Shown here: piece by piece, positions 1 to 6,747 of the stretch
Layout of the letters: each line of letters begins with the position of its first letter
Numbering within the stretch: the first letter of the stretch is position 1
Assembly (NCBI GenBank): GCA_947627285.1
Contig: CANQVL010000023.1
Location: 1 to 40,916, forward strand
Direction: 5' to 3'
Origin: an uncultured Oscillospiraceae bacterium
GTDB lineage: Bacteria > Bacillota > Clostridia > Oscillospirales > Oscillospiraceae
DNA length: 40,916 nucleotides
Notes under the pieces: model-generated
What the model saw: only the letters and a program-made list of their open reading frames with translations
Databases searched by the model: none
Told to the model about the DNA's origin: nothing
Program-made: the position numbers and the translations under genes

Positions 1-654
1 GCCTACTCCATCCAGCAGGAGCAGCAGCGCAAGACCATCGAGGTCACAAAGGCCAACGCCGACATCGCCCGCCGCGAGAAGGAGGCGGAGCTTGCGGAGC
101 GTGAGATCGCTATCCGCGAGCGCAAGCTGGACGCCGAGATCCGCAAGGAGGCTGACGCCCTGAAGTACAAGGCTGAGAAGGAGGCGGAGGCCGAGCTTAT
201 CCGCCGCCAGCGCGAAGCGGAGGCCCAGCGCTACGAGGCCGAGCAGCAGGCGGAGGCGAGGAGGGCCGAGGCGGAGGCTCTGCGCTACTCCATGGAGCAG
301 GAGGCCGAGGGTATCCGCGCCAAGGGCGTTGCCGAGGCCGAGGCCATCGAGAAGAAGGCGGAGGCGCAAAAGAAGATGGGCGAGGCGTCCATTCTTGAGA
401 TGTACCTTGCCGCCCTCCCCGAGGTCGTTGGCTCCGCCGCCGCGCCGCTTGCCCGGACCGACAAGATCGTCATGTACGGCGACGGCAACTCCACAAGACT
501 CATAAAGGACGTGATGTCCTCCGCCAACCAGGTCATGGACGGCATGAAGGAGTCCACCGGCATCGACCTTGCCGCCCTCATCTCCGCCATAGTCGGCGGC
601 AAGGTGGCCGTGAACACCGAAAAAACAGGACCCGAAACAGCCCCGACCGAATAA
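1..654 (+). CDS. Flotillin/SPFH-family protein, C-terminal part (5' truncated)
   Basis: The frame is open from the first base and ends at TAA 652-654, leaving about 217 residues of a longer protein. Roughly the first 120 residues are a highly charged Glu/Ala/Lys/Arg helix rich in REKEAE- and RQREAEA-type heptads, which is the long coiled coil that follows the SPFH (band 7) domain in flotillins. The tail (ILEMYLAALPEVVGSAAAPL, then a KIVMYGDG segment) matches the typical flotillin C-terminus that drives oligomerisation. The SPFH domain and N-terminal membrane anchor lie outside the window. Flotillins scaffold membrane microdomains; no specific partner can be read here. The family call rests on the coiled coil plus the tail. 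Confidence 0.85.
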   Translation, partial: AYSIQQEQQRKTIEVTKANADIARREKEAELAEREIAIRERKLDAEIRKEADALKYKAEKEAEAELIRRQREAEAQRYEAEQQAEARRAEAEALRYSMEQEAEGIRAKGVAEAEAIEKKAEAQKKMGEASILEMYLAALPEVVGSAAAPLARTDKIVMYGDGNSTRLIKDVMSSANQVMDGMKESTGIDLAALISAIVGGKVAVNTEKTGPETAPTE

Positions 655-669
655 GCCGCACAGCCACCC

Positions 670-705
670 TTATTTATCCCCACGGGAACCCGTGGGGATA
701 AATAA
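670..705 (+). terminator. Perfect 17-bp hairpin after the flotillin gene
   Basis: Arms 670-686 and 689-705 are perfectly complementary with a 2-nt AA loop, starting 15 nt after the flotillin stop. There is no long T-run directly behind it, but the next hairpin (709-739) carries TTTTTTG in its 3' arm. It is probably the transcription end or a 3'-protecting hairpin. Confidence 0.6.
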
Positions 706-708
706 GAT

Positions 709-883
709 TGTCAAAAAAGGGCTTTGCCCTTTTTTGACAAAGGGGATACGTGCGGAAAGCCCCCGCGAAAGGTCTGCGGACCTTTCGCGGGGGCTTTCCT
801 GCTGTCGCGCGGCGCGCGCCGCCAAAGGCGGCACACTTGCGCGACAAAAGGTGATTTTTCCGACGTACATGCCGCCGGAAAAA
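709..883 (+). repeat. Multi-hairpin intergenic element, copy 1
   Basis: Four consecutive perfect hairpins. A: 709-722/726-739, 14 bp, loop TTT. B: 754-774/779-799, 21 bp, loop TGCG. C: 803-810/839-846, 8 bp, enclosing a GCCGCC-AAA-GGCGGC hairpin at 818-832. D: 855-862/876-883, 8 bp. The linkers AAGGGGATACGTGCGGAA, TTCCTGCTGTCGC, ACAAAAGGTGATTTTT and the D loop are shared with copy 2 at 18449-18714, but the stems of A, B and C differ. No coding potential is convincing here. Confidence 0.85.
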
Positions 884-926
884 TATTTAATTTTGGGGCG
901 CTGATTTGAGACTTCTCTGTTTTTTG

Positions 927-955
927 TTGACAAATCAGGATCTGTATGGTATATG
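927..955 (+). promoter_or_regulatory. Promoter for the methyltransferase gene
   Basis: The -35 is TTGACA at 927-932 and the -10 is TATATG at 950-955, with a 17-bp spacer and a TG-G extended -10 at 947-949. The hexamers and spacing match the main sigma factor. The leader to ATG 1051 is about 90 nt and contains short frames (see 986-1051). Confidence 0.65.
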
Positions 956-985
956 GAGGATAAAAAACGTGAAAAAAGGTGTGAA

Positions 986-1051
986 ATGAGCTGTTACGAC
1001 AGAATAATATACGCAGCCTGCGCCGGACACATGAGAAAGGAGCTTTTTTGA
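986..1051 (+). CDS. Possible 21-residue upstream peptide
   Basis: ATG 986 opens a 21-codon frame (MSCYDRIIYAACAGHMRKEL plus one Phe) ending TGA at 1049-1051, which shares its last A with the ATG of the methyltransferase (1051). This overlap is what translational coupling looks like. The ribosome site is weak (AAGGTG only about 3 nt before the ATG), so the peptide itself may not be made in quantity. No family is recognised. An even shorter frame, GTG 969 to TGA 989, follows a good GGAGG at 956-960. Confidence 0.25.
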   Translation: MSCYDRIIYAACAGHMRKELF

Positions 1052-1812
1052 TGAACTATCAGGACATAAACGCCAAAACCGTCGACCGGTGGGTGGAGGA
1101 GGACTGGGAGTGGGGCAGACCCATTGACCGTGAGACGTATCAGCGCGCCCTCCGGGGCGAGTGGGACGTGCTGTTGACGCCCACAAAGCCCGTCCCCCAC
1201 GAGTGGCTGGGCGAGCTTGGGGGAAAGAGTCTCCTGGGCCTCGCCTCCGGCGGGGGACAGCAAATGCCCGTATTTGCCGCGTTGGGCGCAAGGTGTACGG
1301 TGCTGGACTATTCGGACCGGCAGCTTGAGAGCGAGCGCCTTGTCGCCGCCCGGGAGGGCTATGATATACGCATCGTAAAGGCCGATATGACAAAGCCCCT
1401 GCCCTTTTCCGACGGCGAATTCGACATCATATTCCACCCCGTCTCCAACTGCTACGTCCGAGAGGTGGAGCCCATCTTTGCCGAGTGCTTCCGCGTCCTC
1501 AAGACCGGCGGCAGGCTCCTTTGCGGCCTTGACAACGGCGTAAACTTCATGGTGGGGGAGGACGAGTCCAGGATTGTGAACAAATTCCCCTTTGACCCCA
1601 CCCGCGACCCCGACCAGCTCCGGCTTTTGGAGGACACCGACTGCGGGGTCCAGTTCTCCCACACGCTCACCGAGCAGATCGGCGGTCAGCTCCGCGCGGG
1701 CTTCAGGCTCCTGGACGTCTACGAGGACACCAACGGCGAGGGCTATCTCCACGAGCTCAACATCCCGTCCTTCTGGGCGACGCTGTCCGAAAAAATCAGT
1801 ATTGCATCCTGA
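1051..1812 (+). CDS. Class I SAM-dependent methyltransferase
   Basis: 253 residues. The start is ATG 1051 with AAAGGAG about 8 nt upstream; an in-frame TTG at 1048 is less likely. The fold is read from motif I LLGLASGGGQQMP (about residues 60-72), which binds SAM, the acidic strand-2 end TVLDYSDRQL, motif DMTKPLPFSDGEFDIIFHPV and the post-motif FRVLKTGGRLLCG. This is the Methyltransf_11/UbiE-like pattern of small-molecule methyltransferases common in Firmicutes. The substrate cannot be told. It has its own promoter and ends convergently with the next gene, overlapping it by 17 bp (1796-1812), so it appears to be a stand-alone transcription unit. Confidence 0.85.
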   Translation: MNYQDINAKTVDRWVEEDWEWGRPIDRETYQRALRGEWDVLLTPTKPVPHEWLGELGGKSLLGLASGGGQQMPVFAALGARCTVLDYSDRQLESERLVAAREGYDIRIVKADMTKPLPFSDGEFDIIFHPVSNCYVREVEPIFAECFRVLKTGGRLLCGLDNGVNFMVGEDESRIVNKFPFDPTRDPDQLRLLEDTDCGVQFSHTLTEQIGGQLRAGFRLLDVYEDTNGEGYLHELNIPSFWATLSEKISIAS

Positions 1813-2086
1813 CGGTGATCTTCACGCAGTTGTCCGCGTCCTCCCGCGTGTACTCTGCCCCGTCGGGGAGCGAGGACTCCACCGCCATCAAAAATTTGCG
1901 GAACCTCACCGGCACACGCGGCGCCAGGACCGCGTCCACGTAAGCCTCCGCCGCCTCCTCCGGCAGCTCCATGTACGCCATCTCCACAGCCGCCGCCTCC
2001 CGCAGTCCCGGCTCCGCTATCCGCTCCAGCGCCCTCATATGCGCCCCCGAAAGCCCCGGTATCGCCGGCCTTTCCAAAACCTCCAT
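1796..2086 (-). CDS. Hypothetical protein, 96 aa
   Basis: The start is set at ATG 2086 because GAGGAGGG sits about 6 nt upstream; the longer open frame begins in sequence without a ribosome site. The product starts MEVLERPAIPGLSG and ends DNCVKITVRMQY, is mildly acidic, and has no membrane segment, Cys cluster or recognised domain. It lies downstream of the two XRE repressor genes on the same strand and could be their co-transcribed target. Its 3' end overlaps the methyltransferase 3' end by 17 bp, convergently. Function unknown. Confidence 0.6.
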   Translation of the reverse strand: MEVLERPAIPGLSGAHMRALERIAEPGLREAAAVEMAYMELPEEAAEAYVDAVLAPRVPVRFRKFLMAVESSLPDGAEYTREDADNCVKITVRMQY

Positions 2087-2163
2087 AAAAAATCCCTCCT
2101 CACGGTATTTTCTATAAAATACCATAAGGAGGGTTGATTTTTTTGAAGAATACCGTCGAGTCC

Positions 2164-2361
2164 TCACTCGTCCCTGCACAGGAGACAGTCCGTAGTCACG
2201 CCAAGTATGTCGGCGATTTTGACAAGCGTTTCCAGCGAGGGGCTGGTTGTTTCGCTTTCGTAATTGCGGTATGTCCTGATGGAAACATTGAGCCTGTCCG
2301 CCATTTGCTGCGCGGTGAAGCCCTTAGCCTTTCTGATTTCGTTCAGCCGCTTCCCGAACAT
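2164..2361 (-). CDS. XRE-family HTH transcriptional regulator (copy B)
   Basis: 65 residues forming almost nothing but one helix-turn-helix domain: LNEIRKAKGFTAQQMADRLN, then VSIRTYRNYESETTSPSLET, then LVKIADILGVTTDCLL. This is the Cro/C1-type (HTH_3) pattern, with the recognition helix around SIRTYRNYE. GGAGG lies 6 nt before the ATG. It is a paralogue of the adjacent upstream gene (2400-2600), with 45 of 65 positions identical by hand alignment, so the pair arose by tandem duplication. There is no ligand or protease domain. It probably acts as a small repressor at the divergent promoter at 2623-2651. Confidence 0.88.
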   Translation of the reverse strand: MFGKRLNEIRKAKGFTAQQMADRLNVSIRTYRNYESETTSPSLETLVKIADILGVTTDCLLCRDE

Positions 2362-2378
2362 CTTATGCCTCCATCACA

Positions 2379-2401
2379 GACGCAACAATACATTTTGCGT
2401 C
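2379..2401. repeat. 7-bp inverted repeat between the two XRE genes
   Basis: GACGCAA (2379-2385) and TTGCGTC (2395-2401) are separated by 9 nt. It overlaps the stop of the upstream XRE gene and lies just before the ribosome site of the second. It may be an operator or an RNA hairpin that tunes expression of the second gene. Confidence 0.4.
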
Positions 2402-2600
2402 ACTTTTCCTCCCTGCACAGGAGATGATCCGTAGTCACGCCAAGTATGTCGGCAATCTGGACGAGCCTGTCCACAGGAGGAAACGCCCTGCCGCTTTCGT
2501 ATTTGCGATAAGTGCTGATGGTAATATGAAGCGCGTCCGCCATTTGCTGAGCGGTAAAGCCTTTTTCCTTCCTGACTTCATTCAGCCGTTTCCCAAGCAT
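2400..2600 (-). CDS. XRE-family HTH transcriptional regulator (copy A)
   Basis: 66 residues, a single Cro/C1-type helix-turn-helix: LNEVRKEKGFTAQQMADALH, then ITISTYRKYESGRAFPPVDR, then LVQIADILGVTTDHLL. The start ATG 2600 is preceded by GGAGG at 5 nt. It is first in a two- or three-gene minus-strand unit with copy B and the 96-aa hypothetical. It diverges from a 71-aa gene driven by a perfect promoter. Differences from copy B fall mainly in and around the recognition helix (SIRTYRN versus TISTYRK), suggesting the two bind related but not identical sites. Confidence 0.9.
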   Translation of the reverse strand: MLGKRLNEVRKEKGFTAQQMADALHITISTYRKYESGRAFPPVDRLVQIADILGVTTDHLLCREEK

Positions 2601-2622
2601 GATGACCTCCGCAAGATTTATC

Positions 2623-2651
2623 TTGACAGTATCATCACATTACACTATAAT
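2623..2651 (+). promoter_or_regulatory. Perfect sigma-A consensus promoter for the 71-aa gene
   Basis: TTGACA at 2623-2628, a 17-bp spacer and TATAAT at 2646-2651 match the consensus at all twelve positions. It faces the 71-aa gene and backs onto the XRE repressors. A promoter this strong beside two repressor genes would be expected to be tightly repressed. Confidence 0.85.
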
Positions 2652-2682
2652 TAGCATAACGTACAGTGGAATTAAATGATAC
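2629..2682. promoter_or_regulatory. Candidate operator: inverted repeat bracketing the promoter
   Basis: GTATCAT (2629-2635, in the promoter spacer) and ATGATAC (2676-2682, just before the ribosome site) are perfect 7-bp inverted half-sites spanning the -10 and start region. They are reasonable binding sites for the neighbouring XRE proteins, possibly with looping. This is an inference from position and symmetry only. Confidence 0.45.
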
Positions 2683-2701
2683 CATCAAAGGAGGTCAATC
2701 C

Positions 2702-2917
2702 ATGTCTAAATCCGTCAACGAAGCCTGGTTTGAGAAATATCTGAATGCCCGTCCGCCGCAAAGGTATGATCTTATGCTTGACGAGCTCTTTGCGCTGAAA
2801 TCATATTTTAAAGATGAGGTGCAAATGATGTCCTTCCTCTACAATTACGGCTTCTCCCGCGGCAGAAACTATCAACGCGCCCTGGCGCGAAAGAAAACGG
2901 ATAAAAAAATTCCTTGA
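2702..2917 (+). CDS. Small hypothetical protein, 71 aa
   Basis: The start ATG 2702 follows AAAGGAGG (2687-2694) at 7 nt; an in-frame ATG at 2666 has no ribosome site. The product begins MSKSVNEAWFEKYLNARPPQ, has a predicted helical middle (YDLMLDELFALKSYF) and a very basic tail (RGRNYQRALARKKTDKKIP). There is no known domain. It is expressed from a perfect consensus promoter under probable XRE control, the arrangement seen for phage-remnant, toxin or excision-type genes, but nothing in its sequence settles the role. Confidence 0.6.
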   Translation: MSKSVNEAWFEKYLNARPPQRYDLMLDELFALKSYFKDEVQMMSFLYNYGFSRGRNYQRALARKKTDKKIP

Positions 2918-2938
2918 GCCGAACAAGCTCAAGGAATT
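2902..2938 (-). terminator. Rho-independent terminator of aspS
   Basis: Arms 2908-2919 and 2927-2938 form a 12-bp perfect stem with a 7-nt loop. Read on the minus strand it is followed by a run of T residues, the canonical form for the gene ending at 2970. It overlaps the last codons of the 71-aa gene. Confidence 0.85.
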
Positions 2939-2946
2939 GGTGTATT

Positions 2947-2965
2947 AAGGGCACCGCCCTTTTTT
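2947..2965 (+). terminator. Terminator of the 71-aa gene
   Basis: AAGGGC (2947-2952) and GCCCTT (2956-2961) form a short stem followed by TTTT, giving a plus-strand terminator 30 nt after the stop. Together with the minus-strand terminator next to it, it insulates the convergent genes. Confidence 0.65.
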
Positions 2966-2969
2966 GATT

Positions 2970-4736
2970 TTACACAGTAACTTTAATGTTCAGCTCCTTG
3001 AGCTGTGCCTCCGTGACCTCTCCGGGGGCGCCCATCATCACGTCCTGGGCGTTTTTGTTCATGGGGAAGGGTATTACCTCACGGATCGTCTCGGAGCCCG
3101 TCAGGAGCATTATCATGCGGTCCACGCCGGGGGCTATGCCGGCGTGGGGAGGAGCGCCGTAGCAGAAGGCGTTGTACATGGCTGGGAATTTGGCCTTCAC
3201 GTCCTCCTCGCCAAGCCGCACCAGCTTGAACGCCTCTATCATGATCTCCGGGTCGTGGTTGCGCACCGCGCCGGAGCTGAGCTCCACGCCGTTGCACACC
3301 AGGTCGTACTGGAAGGCTGTGATGGTCAGCGGGTCCACCTCACCCGTCTCGGCCTTTTTAAGGATGTTCAGCCCGCCGTTTGGCATGGAGAAGGGGTTGT
3401 GGCAGAATTCCAGCTCCCCGGACTCCTCGCCGATCTCGTACATGGGGAAATCCACGATCCAGCAGAAGGCGTACTGCTCCGCGTCCATGTGGTTGGGGCA
3501 GAAGGCGCCCAGCTTTGAGCGAAGCACCCCGGCGGTCTTCTGCGCCGTAAGCCTGTCGCCGGCGGTGAGCCCCACAAAGCAGCCGGGCTCCAGCCCCAGT
3601 CCGTTTACCACCTTTTCCTTGATGGGCTCCACGAACTTGGCGATACCGCCGACAATATTGGAGCTCTCGTCGTACCTGAACCAGTACGCCTTCCGCCCCG
3701 CCTGGACCTCCACGTCGGCGCAAAGCTTGTCTATCTGCTTGCGCGTGCCCTCAAAACCCGTGACCACGACGGCCTTCACCGTGTTCCCCTCAAAGGGCCC
3801 GAAGCCGCAGCTTGAAAGGAGCTCCGTTGCGTCCTGAAGCACAAGGTCAATGCGCAGGTCCGGCTTGTCGGAGCCGTATTTGTCCATTGCCTCCAGATAC
3901 GGTATGCGCTTGAAGGGGGCGCCGGAGGCCCGGTCAAACGTCCCGAATTTGGCGAAGATGGGCGGCAGTACCCGCTCCAAGACGGCAAAAACGTCCTCCT
4001 GTCCGGCGAACGCCATCTCCATATCCAGCTGGTAGAACTCACCGGGCGACCTGTCGCCCCGGGCGTCCTCGTCCCGGAAGCATGGGGCGATCTGGAAGTA
4101 GCGGTCAAAGCCGGAGGTCATGAGCAGCTGCTTGAACTGCTGGGGCGCCTGGGGCAGGGCGTAGAACTTCCCCGGATGCTTGCGGGCGGGAACAAGGTAG
4201 TCCCTGGCGCCCTCGGGGGAGGAAGCTGTCAAAATCGGCGTCGTTATCTCAAGAAATCCCTCGTTTATCATGGCGTTCCTCAGCGCCGCCACCACGTTGG
4301 AGCGGAGGACTATGTTCTTTTTCACCTCGGGGTTCCTCAGATCCAGATAGCGGTACTTGAGCCGCAGGGCCTCGTCCGCCTCCTTTGAGCGGTTTATCTG
4401 GAAGGGGAGCTCGTTGTAGAGACAGCGCCCCAGAAGCTCCACGGACTCCGGCACCACCTCGATGTCGCCGGTGGGCAGATTGGGGTTCTTGCTGCTGCGC
4501 TCGCGGACGGTCCCGTTGACGGCGATGGTGGACTCCTTGTTCCAGCCCTTCACCGTGGCTAAAATGCCCTCGTCCTCGATGACCACCTGCGTTGTCCCGT
4601 AAAAGTCCCGGAGCACCAGGAAGGCTAAATTCGCGCTTACAAGGCGCACATTCTCCATCCAGCCCACCAGCCGGACCTCCTGCCCCACATTCTCCATGCG
4701 AAGCTCGTTGCAGTTATGCGTGCGTGATTGGACCAT
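2970..4736 (-). CDS. aspS: Aspartate--tRNA ligase
   Basis: 588 residues, the full bacterial length. Domains in order: N-terminal OB-fold anticodon-binding domain (VRLVGWMENVRLV, about 20-105), class II catalytic core, inserted GAD domain (about 290-400), and C-terminal catalytic part. Motif 2 reads FRDEDARGDRSPGEFYQLDM and motif 3 GIAPGVDRMIMLL; the region HNPFSMPNGG is also typical. It charges tRNA-Asp with aspartate using ATP. GAGGAG lies about 9 nt before the ATG. The motif-2 loop (SPGEFYQLD) and the tail (PMNKNAQDVMMGAP) look like the subtype I know from alphaproteobacteria rather than the E. coli/Bacillus QPEFTQID form. It is last in the minus-strand hisS-unknown-aspS run and ends at a clear terminator. 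Confidence 0.97.
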   Translation of the reverse strand: MVQSRTHNCNELRMENVGQEVRLVGWMENVRLVSANLAFLVLRDFYGTTQVVIEDEGILATVKGWNKESTIAVNGTVRERSSKNPNLPTGDIEVVPESVELLGRCLYNELPFQINRSKEADEALRLKYRYLDLRNPEVKKNIVLRSNVVAALRNAMINEGFLEITTPILTASSPEGARDYLVPARKHPGKFYALPQAPQQFKQLLMTSGFDRYFQIAPCFRDEDARGDRSPGEFYQLDMEMAFAGQEDVFAVLERVLPPIFAKFGTFDRASGAPFKRIPYLEAMDKYGSDKPDLRIDLVLQDATELLSSCGFGPFEGNTVKAVVVTGFEGTRKQIDKLCADVEVQAGRKAYWFRYDESSNIVGGIAKFVEPIKEKVVNGLGLEPGCFVGLTAGDRLTAQKTAGVLRSKLGAFCPNHMDAEQYAFCWIVDFPMYEIGEESGELEFCHNPFSMPNGGLNILKKAETGEVDPLTITAFQYDLVCNGVELSSGAVRNHDPEIMIEAFKLVRLGEEDVKAKFPAMYNAFCYGAPPHAGIAPGVDRMIMLLTGSETIREVIPFPMNKNAQDVMMGAPGEVTEAQLKELNIKVTV

Positions 4737-4792
4737 AAGCTGTCACTCCTCTGTCTGAATATGCTGATACTAATATCCGTATTTTTGTACCG

Positions 4793-5302
4793 TCACTGGC
4801 TGTCGCCGGCGTCCTCCTCGGGCTCGGGGTACAGCGGCGATATAACGCCGTAAACGTCCGTCGCCCACTCCTCCCTGTCCTGGGTGGTCACCAGCGTGGA
4901 GCTGCGCCCCGTGAGGCGGAGCGCACCGCCGGCGTACTCCGCCGTGAGGGCAGAGCCGGAGACCCGGCAGTTGAAGGTGACGCTCCAGAACACGTCCCCC
5001 TCACCAAGAGCCGGGAGGCTGTCGGAAAAGAGCCCCGCGGGCGTCATTCCGAACCCCCGCACGTCAAAAAGCCCTATGAGGCGGTCAAACGCCGGGTCGT
5101 CCTCCGTCAGTACGAGCTCCTCCGGCGGCGCGGAGCCGTCGGAATACTCCCCGGCGGAAACGGTTATGTCGCTCACCGCCGCGAAGCTGAAAAGCCCCGG
5201 CGCGTAGCTGTCCGAGGCCATGGGCCTGCACAGTATAAGCCCCACCACGGTAAGCACCGACAAAATAATCGCCGTGACGGTGAGAATCTGCTTTGCTGTC
5301 AT
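4793..5302 (-). CDS. Membrane-anchored protein of unknown function, 169 aa
   Basis: The start ATG 5302 is 4 nt after the hisS stop, so it is co-transcribed with hisS and aspS. Residues about 6-26 (ILTVTAIILSVLTVVGLILC) form one hydrophobic segment, either an uncleaved anchor or a lipoprotein-like signal (Leu-Ile-Leu-Cys at its end). The remainder is acidic and predicted extracytoplasmic, with beta-rich stretches (FWSVTFNCRVSGSALTAEYA) and an acidic tail EPEEDAGDSQ. No family is recognised. Its place between two aminoacyl-tRNA synthetase genes is probably operonic convenience and says little about function. Confidence 0.7.
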   Translation of the reverse strand: MTAKQILTVTAIILSVLTVVGLILCRPMASDSYAPGLFSFAAVSDITVSAGEYSDGSAPPEELVLTEDDPAFDRLIGLFDVRGFGMTPAGLFSDSLPALGEGDVFWSVTFNCRVSGSALTAEYAGGALRLTGRSSTLVTTQDREEWATDVYGVISPLYPEPEEDAGDSQ

Positions 5303-5306
5303 GCCA

Positions 5307-6656
5307 TCATTCCTTTATGGGGCTGACCGGAGCCGAGGACGCCCAGCGCACAGACTCGATGGCCTCTCCAAAGCTCAAAAGCTCCTGTTCGCCGGTCCTC
5401 ATGTCCTTCAGCGACACCTTCCCCGCCTTCACCTCGTCCTCGCCGAGAATGGCGGCAAAGGGGACGTTGAGCTTGTTGGCGTAGGCCATCTTCGCCTTGA
5501 ACTTCTTGGGCTCGGCGTATATCTGCGCCCGTATGCCCGCGCCTCTGAGACCGGTGGCAAGCTCCACGGCGGGGGCGCGGTCGTCGGTCATGGGGAGGAT
5601 GAGCACATCCGCCGGCGCCGTGGGCAGCTCGTCGGAGAGCAGTCCGCAGTCGTCCAGAATGAAGAAAAGCCTCGTGAGCCCTATGGAAATGCCCACCCCC
5701 GGCAGAGATTTGTCCGTGTAGTACCCGGCAAGGTTGTCGTACCGCCCGCCGGAGCATATGGACCCCACCTCCGGGTGGTCCGTCATGAACGTCTCATACA
5801 CCGTACCGGTGTAGTAATCAAGACCCCTCGCAATGGTCAGGTCCACCGCGAAGTGGTCCTCCGGCACTCCGAAGGACTTCAAAAGCCCCGTCACCGCCGC
5901 AAGCTCGTCGAGCCCCGTGTCAAATACTTCGCTTCGCCCGCGAAATTCCCTGAGCCGCTCCAAAACCCTGTCGTTGGAGCCCTTTATGGACATGAAGTCA
6001 AGTATCTCCCCGGCGCTCGCCTCAGGTACTCCCAGGTCCTCCGTGAGTATCCCGCGCACCTTCTCAGCGCCGATCTTCTCCAGCTTGTCCACCGCGCGCA
6101 TTATGTCCCCGGACCTCTCCGAAAGCCCCAGCATATCGTAAAAGCCGGTGAGCACCTTGCGGTTGTTCACCCTTATCACGAACCGCCGCAGCCCCAGCTC
6201 GGTGAAGACCCGGTATATGATGGAGGGGACCTCCGCCTCGTTCATGATGTCCAGGCTCCCGTCGCCGATAACGTCGATGTCCGCCTGGTAAAATTCCCGG
6301 AACCTGCCCCTCTGCGCCCGCTCGCCCCGGTAGACCTTGCCTATCTGGAAGCGCCGGAAGGGGAAGGTGAGATTTGAATAGTTCATGGCGACGTATTTCG
6401 CCAGCGGCACGGTGAGGTCGAACCTGAGCGCCAGGTCGCTGTCGCCCTTGGTAAAGCGGTATATCTGCTTTTCCGTCTCCCCGCCTCCCTTGGCAAGAAG
6501 CACGTCGGAGGCCTCGATGACGGGCGTATCCAGCGCCGTGAAGCCGTAGAGCGAGTATACGCGCCTGACCGTGGCCATTATCGCGTCCATCGCCGCCTGC
6601 TTCTCCGGCAGGAGCTCCATGAACCCTGACAGTGTGTGGGGTTTTATCCGTTCCAT
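5307..6656 (-). CDS. hisS: Histidine--tRNA ligase
   Basis: 449 residues. The start is ATG 6656 because GAGGAG lies 8 nt upstream; the frame stays open to an ATG at 6674 which itself overlaps that ribosome site. Class II core: motif 1 region ending in TPVIEA, RFDLTVPLAKYVAMNY, motif 2 FQIGKVYRGERAQRGRFREF, HisA-type GLDYYTGTVYETF and motif 3 SGGRYDNLAGYY...GVGISIGLTRL. A C-terminal anticodon-binding domain (ADVLILPMTDDRAPAVELAT onward) is present, which separates true HisRS from the HisZ regulator that lacks it. It charges tRNA-His. It is followed directly by the membrane-anchored unknown and aspS, so hisS-aspS form one unit as in many Firmicutes. Confidence 0.96.
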   Translation of the reverse strand: MERIKPHTLSGFMELLPEKQAAMDAIMATVRRVYSLYGFTALDTPVIEASDVLLAKGGGETEKQIYRFTKGDSDLALRFDLTVPLAKYVAMNYSNLTFPFRRFQIGKVYRGERAQRGRFREFYQADIDVIGDGSLDIMNEAEVPSIIYRVFTELGLRRFVIRVNNRKVLTGFYDMLGLSERSGDIMRAVDKLEKIGAEKVRGILTEDLGVPEASAGEILDFMSIKGSNDRVLERLREFRGRSEVFDTGLDELAAVTGLLKSFGVPEDHFAVDLTIARGLDYYTGTVYETFMTDHPEVGSICSGGRYDNLAGYYTDKSLPGVGISIGLTRLFFILDDCGLLSDELPTAPADVLILPMTDDRAPAVELATGLRGAGIRAQIYAEPKKFKAKMAYANKLNVPFAAILGEDEVKAGKVSLKDMRTGEQELLSFGEAIESVRWASSAPVSPIKE

Positions 6657-6679
6657 GTAAATTTCTCCTCGCATACAAA

Positions 6680-6708
6680 GCCCCCGCCCGACAGGACGGG
6701 GGAGCTTC
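6680..6708 (-). promoter_or_regulatory. Stem-loop in the mgsA-hisS intergenic region
   Basis: On the minus strand the arms CCCCCGTCC and GGGCGGGGG pair fully only if one T-G wobble is allowed; on the plus strand the same position would be a C-A mismatch. The structure therefore fits minus-strand RNA. A second stem (GCTCC/GGAGC core, about 6724-6744) precedes it. T-richness after the stem is poor, so it may be a partial terminator or processing site between mgsA and hisS. Confidence 0.5.
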
Positions 6709-6747
6709 TTGTGGTGTACAGAGCCCGCTCCGGCGGGAGCGGGGCGC

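Noticed and set aside
1048-1050. TTG 1048 as start of the methyltransferase
   Set aside because: The adjacent ATG 1051 has better spacing from AAAGGAG and overlaps the upstream short frame in the usual coupled way.
6657-6747. T-box riboswitch before hisS (and before aspS)
   Set aside because: The gaps (about 90 and 56 nt) are too short for a T-box, and no T-box core sequence is seen.
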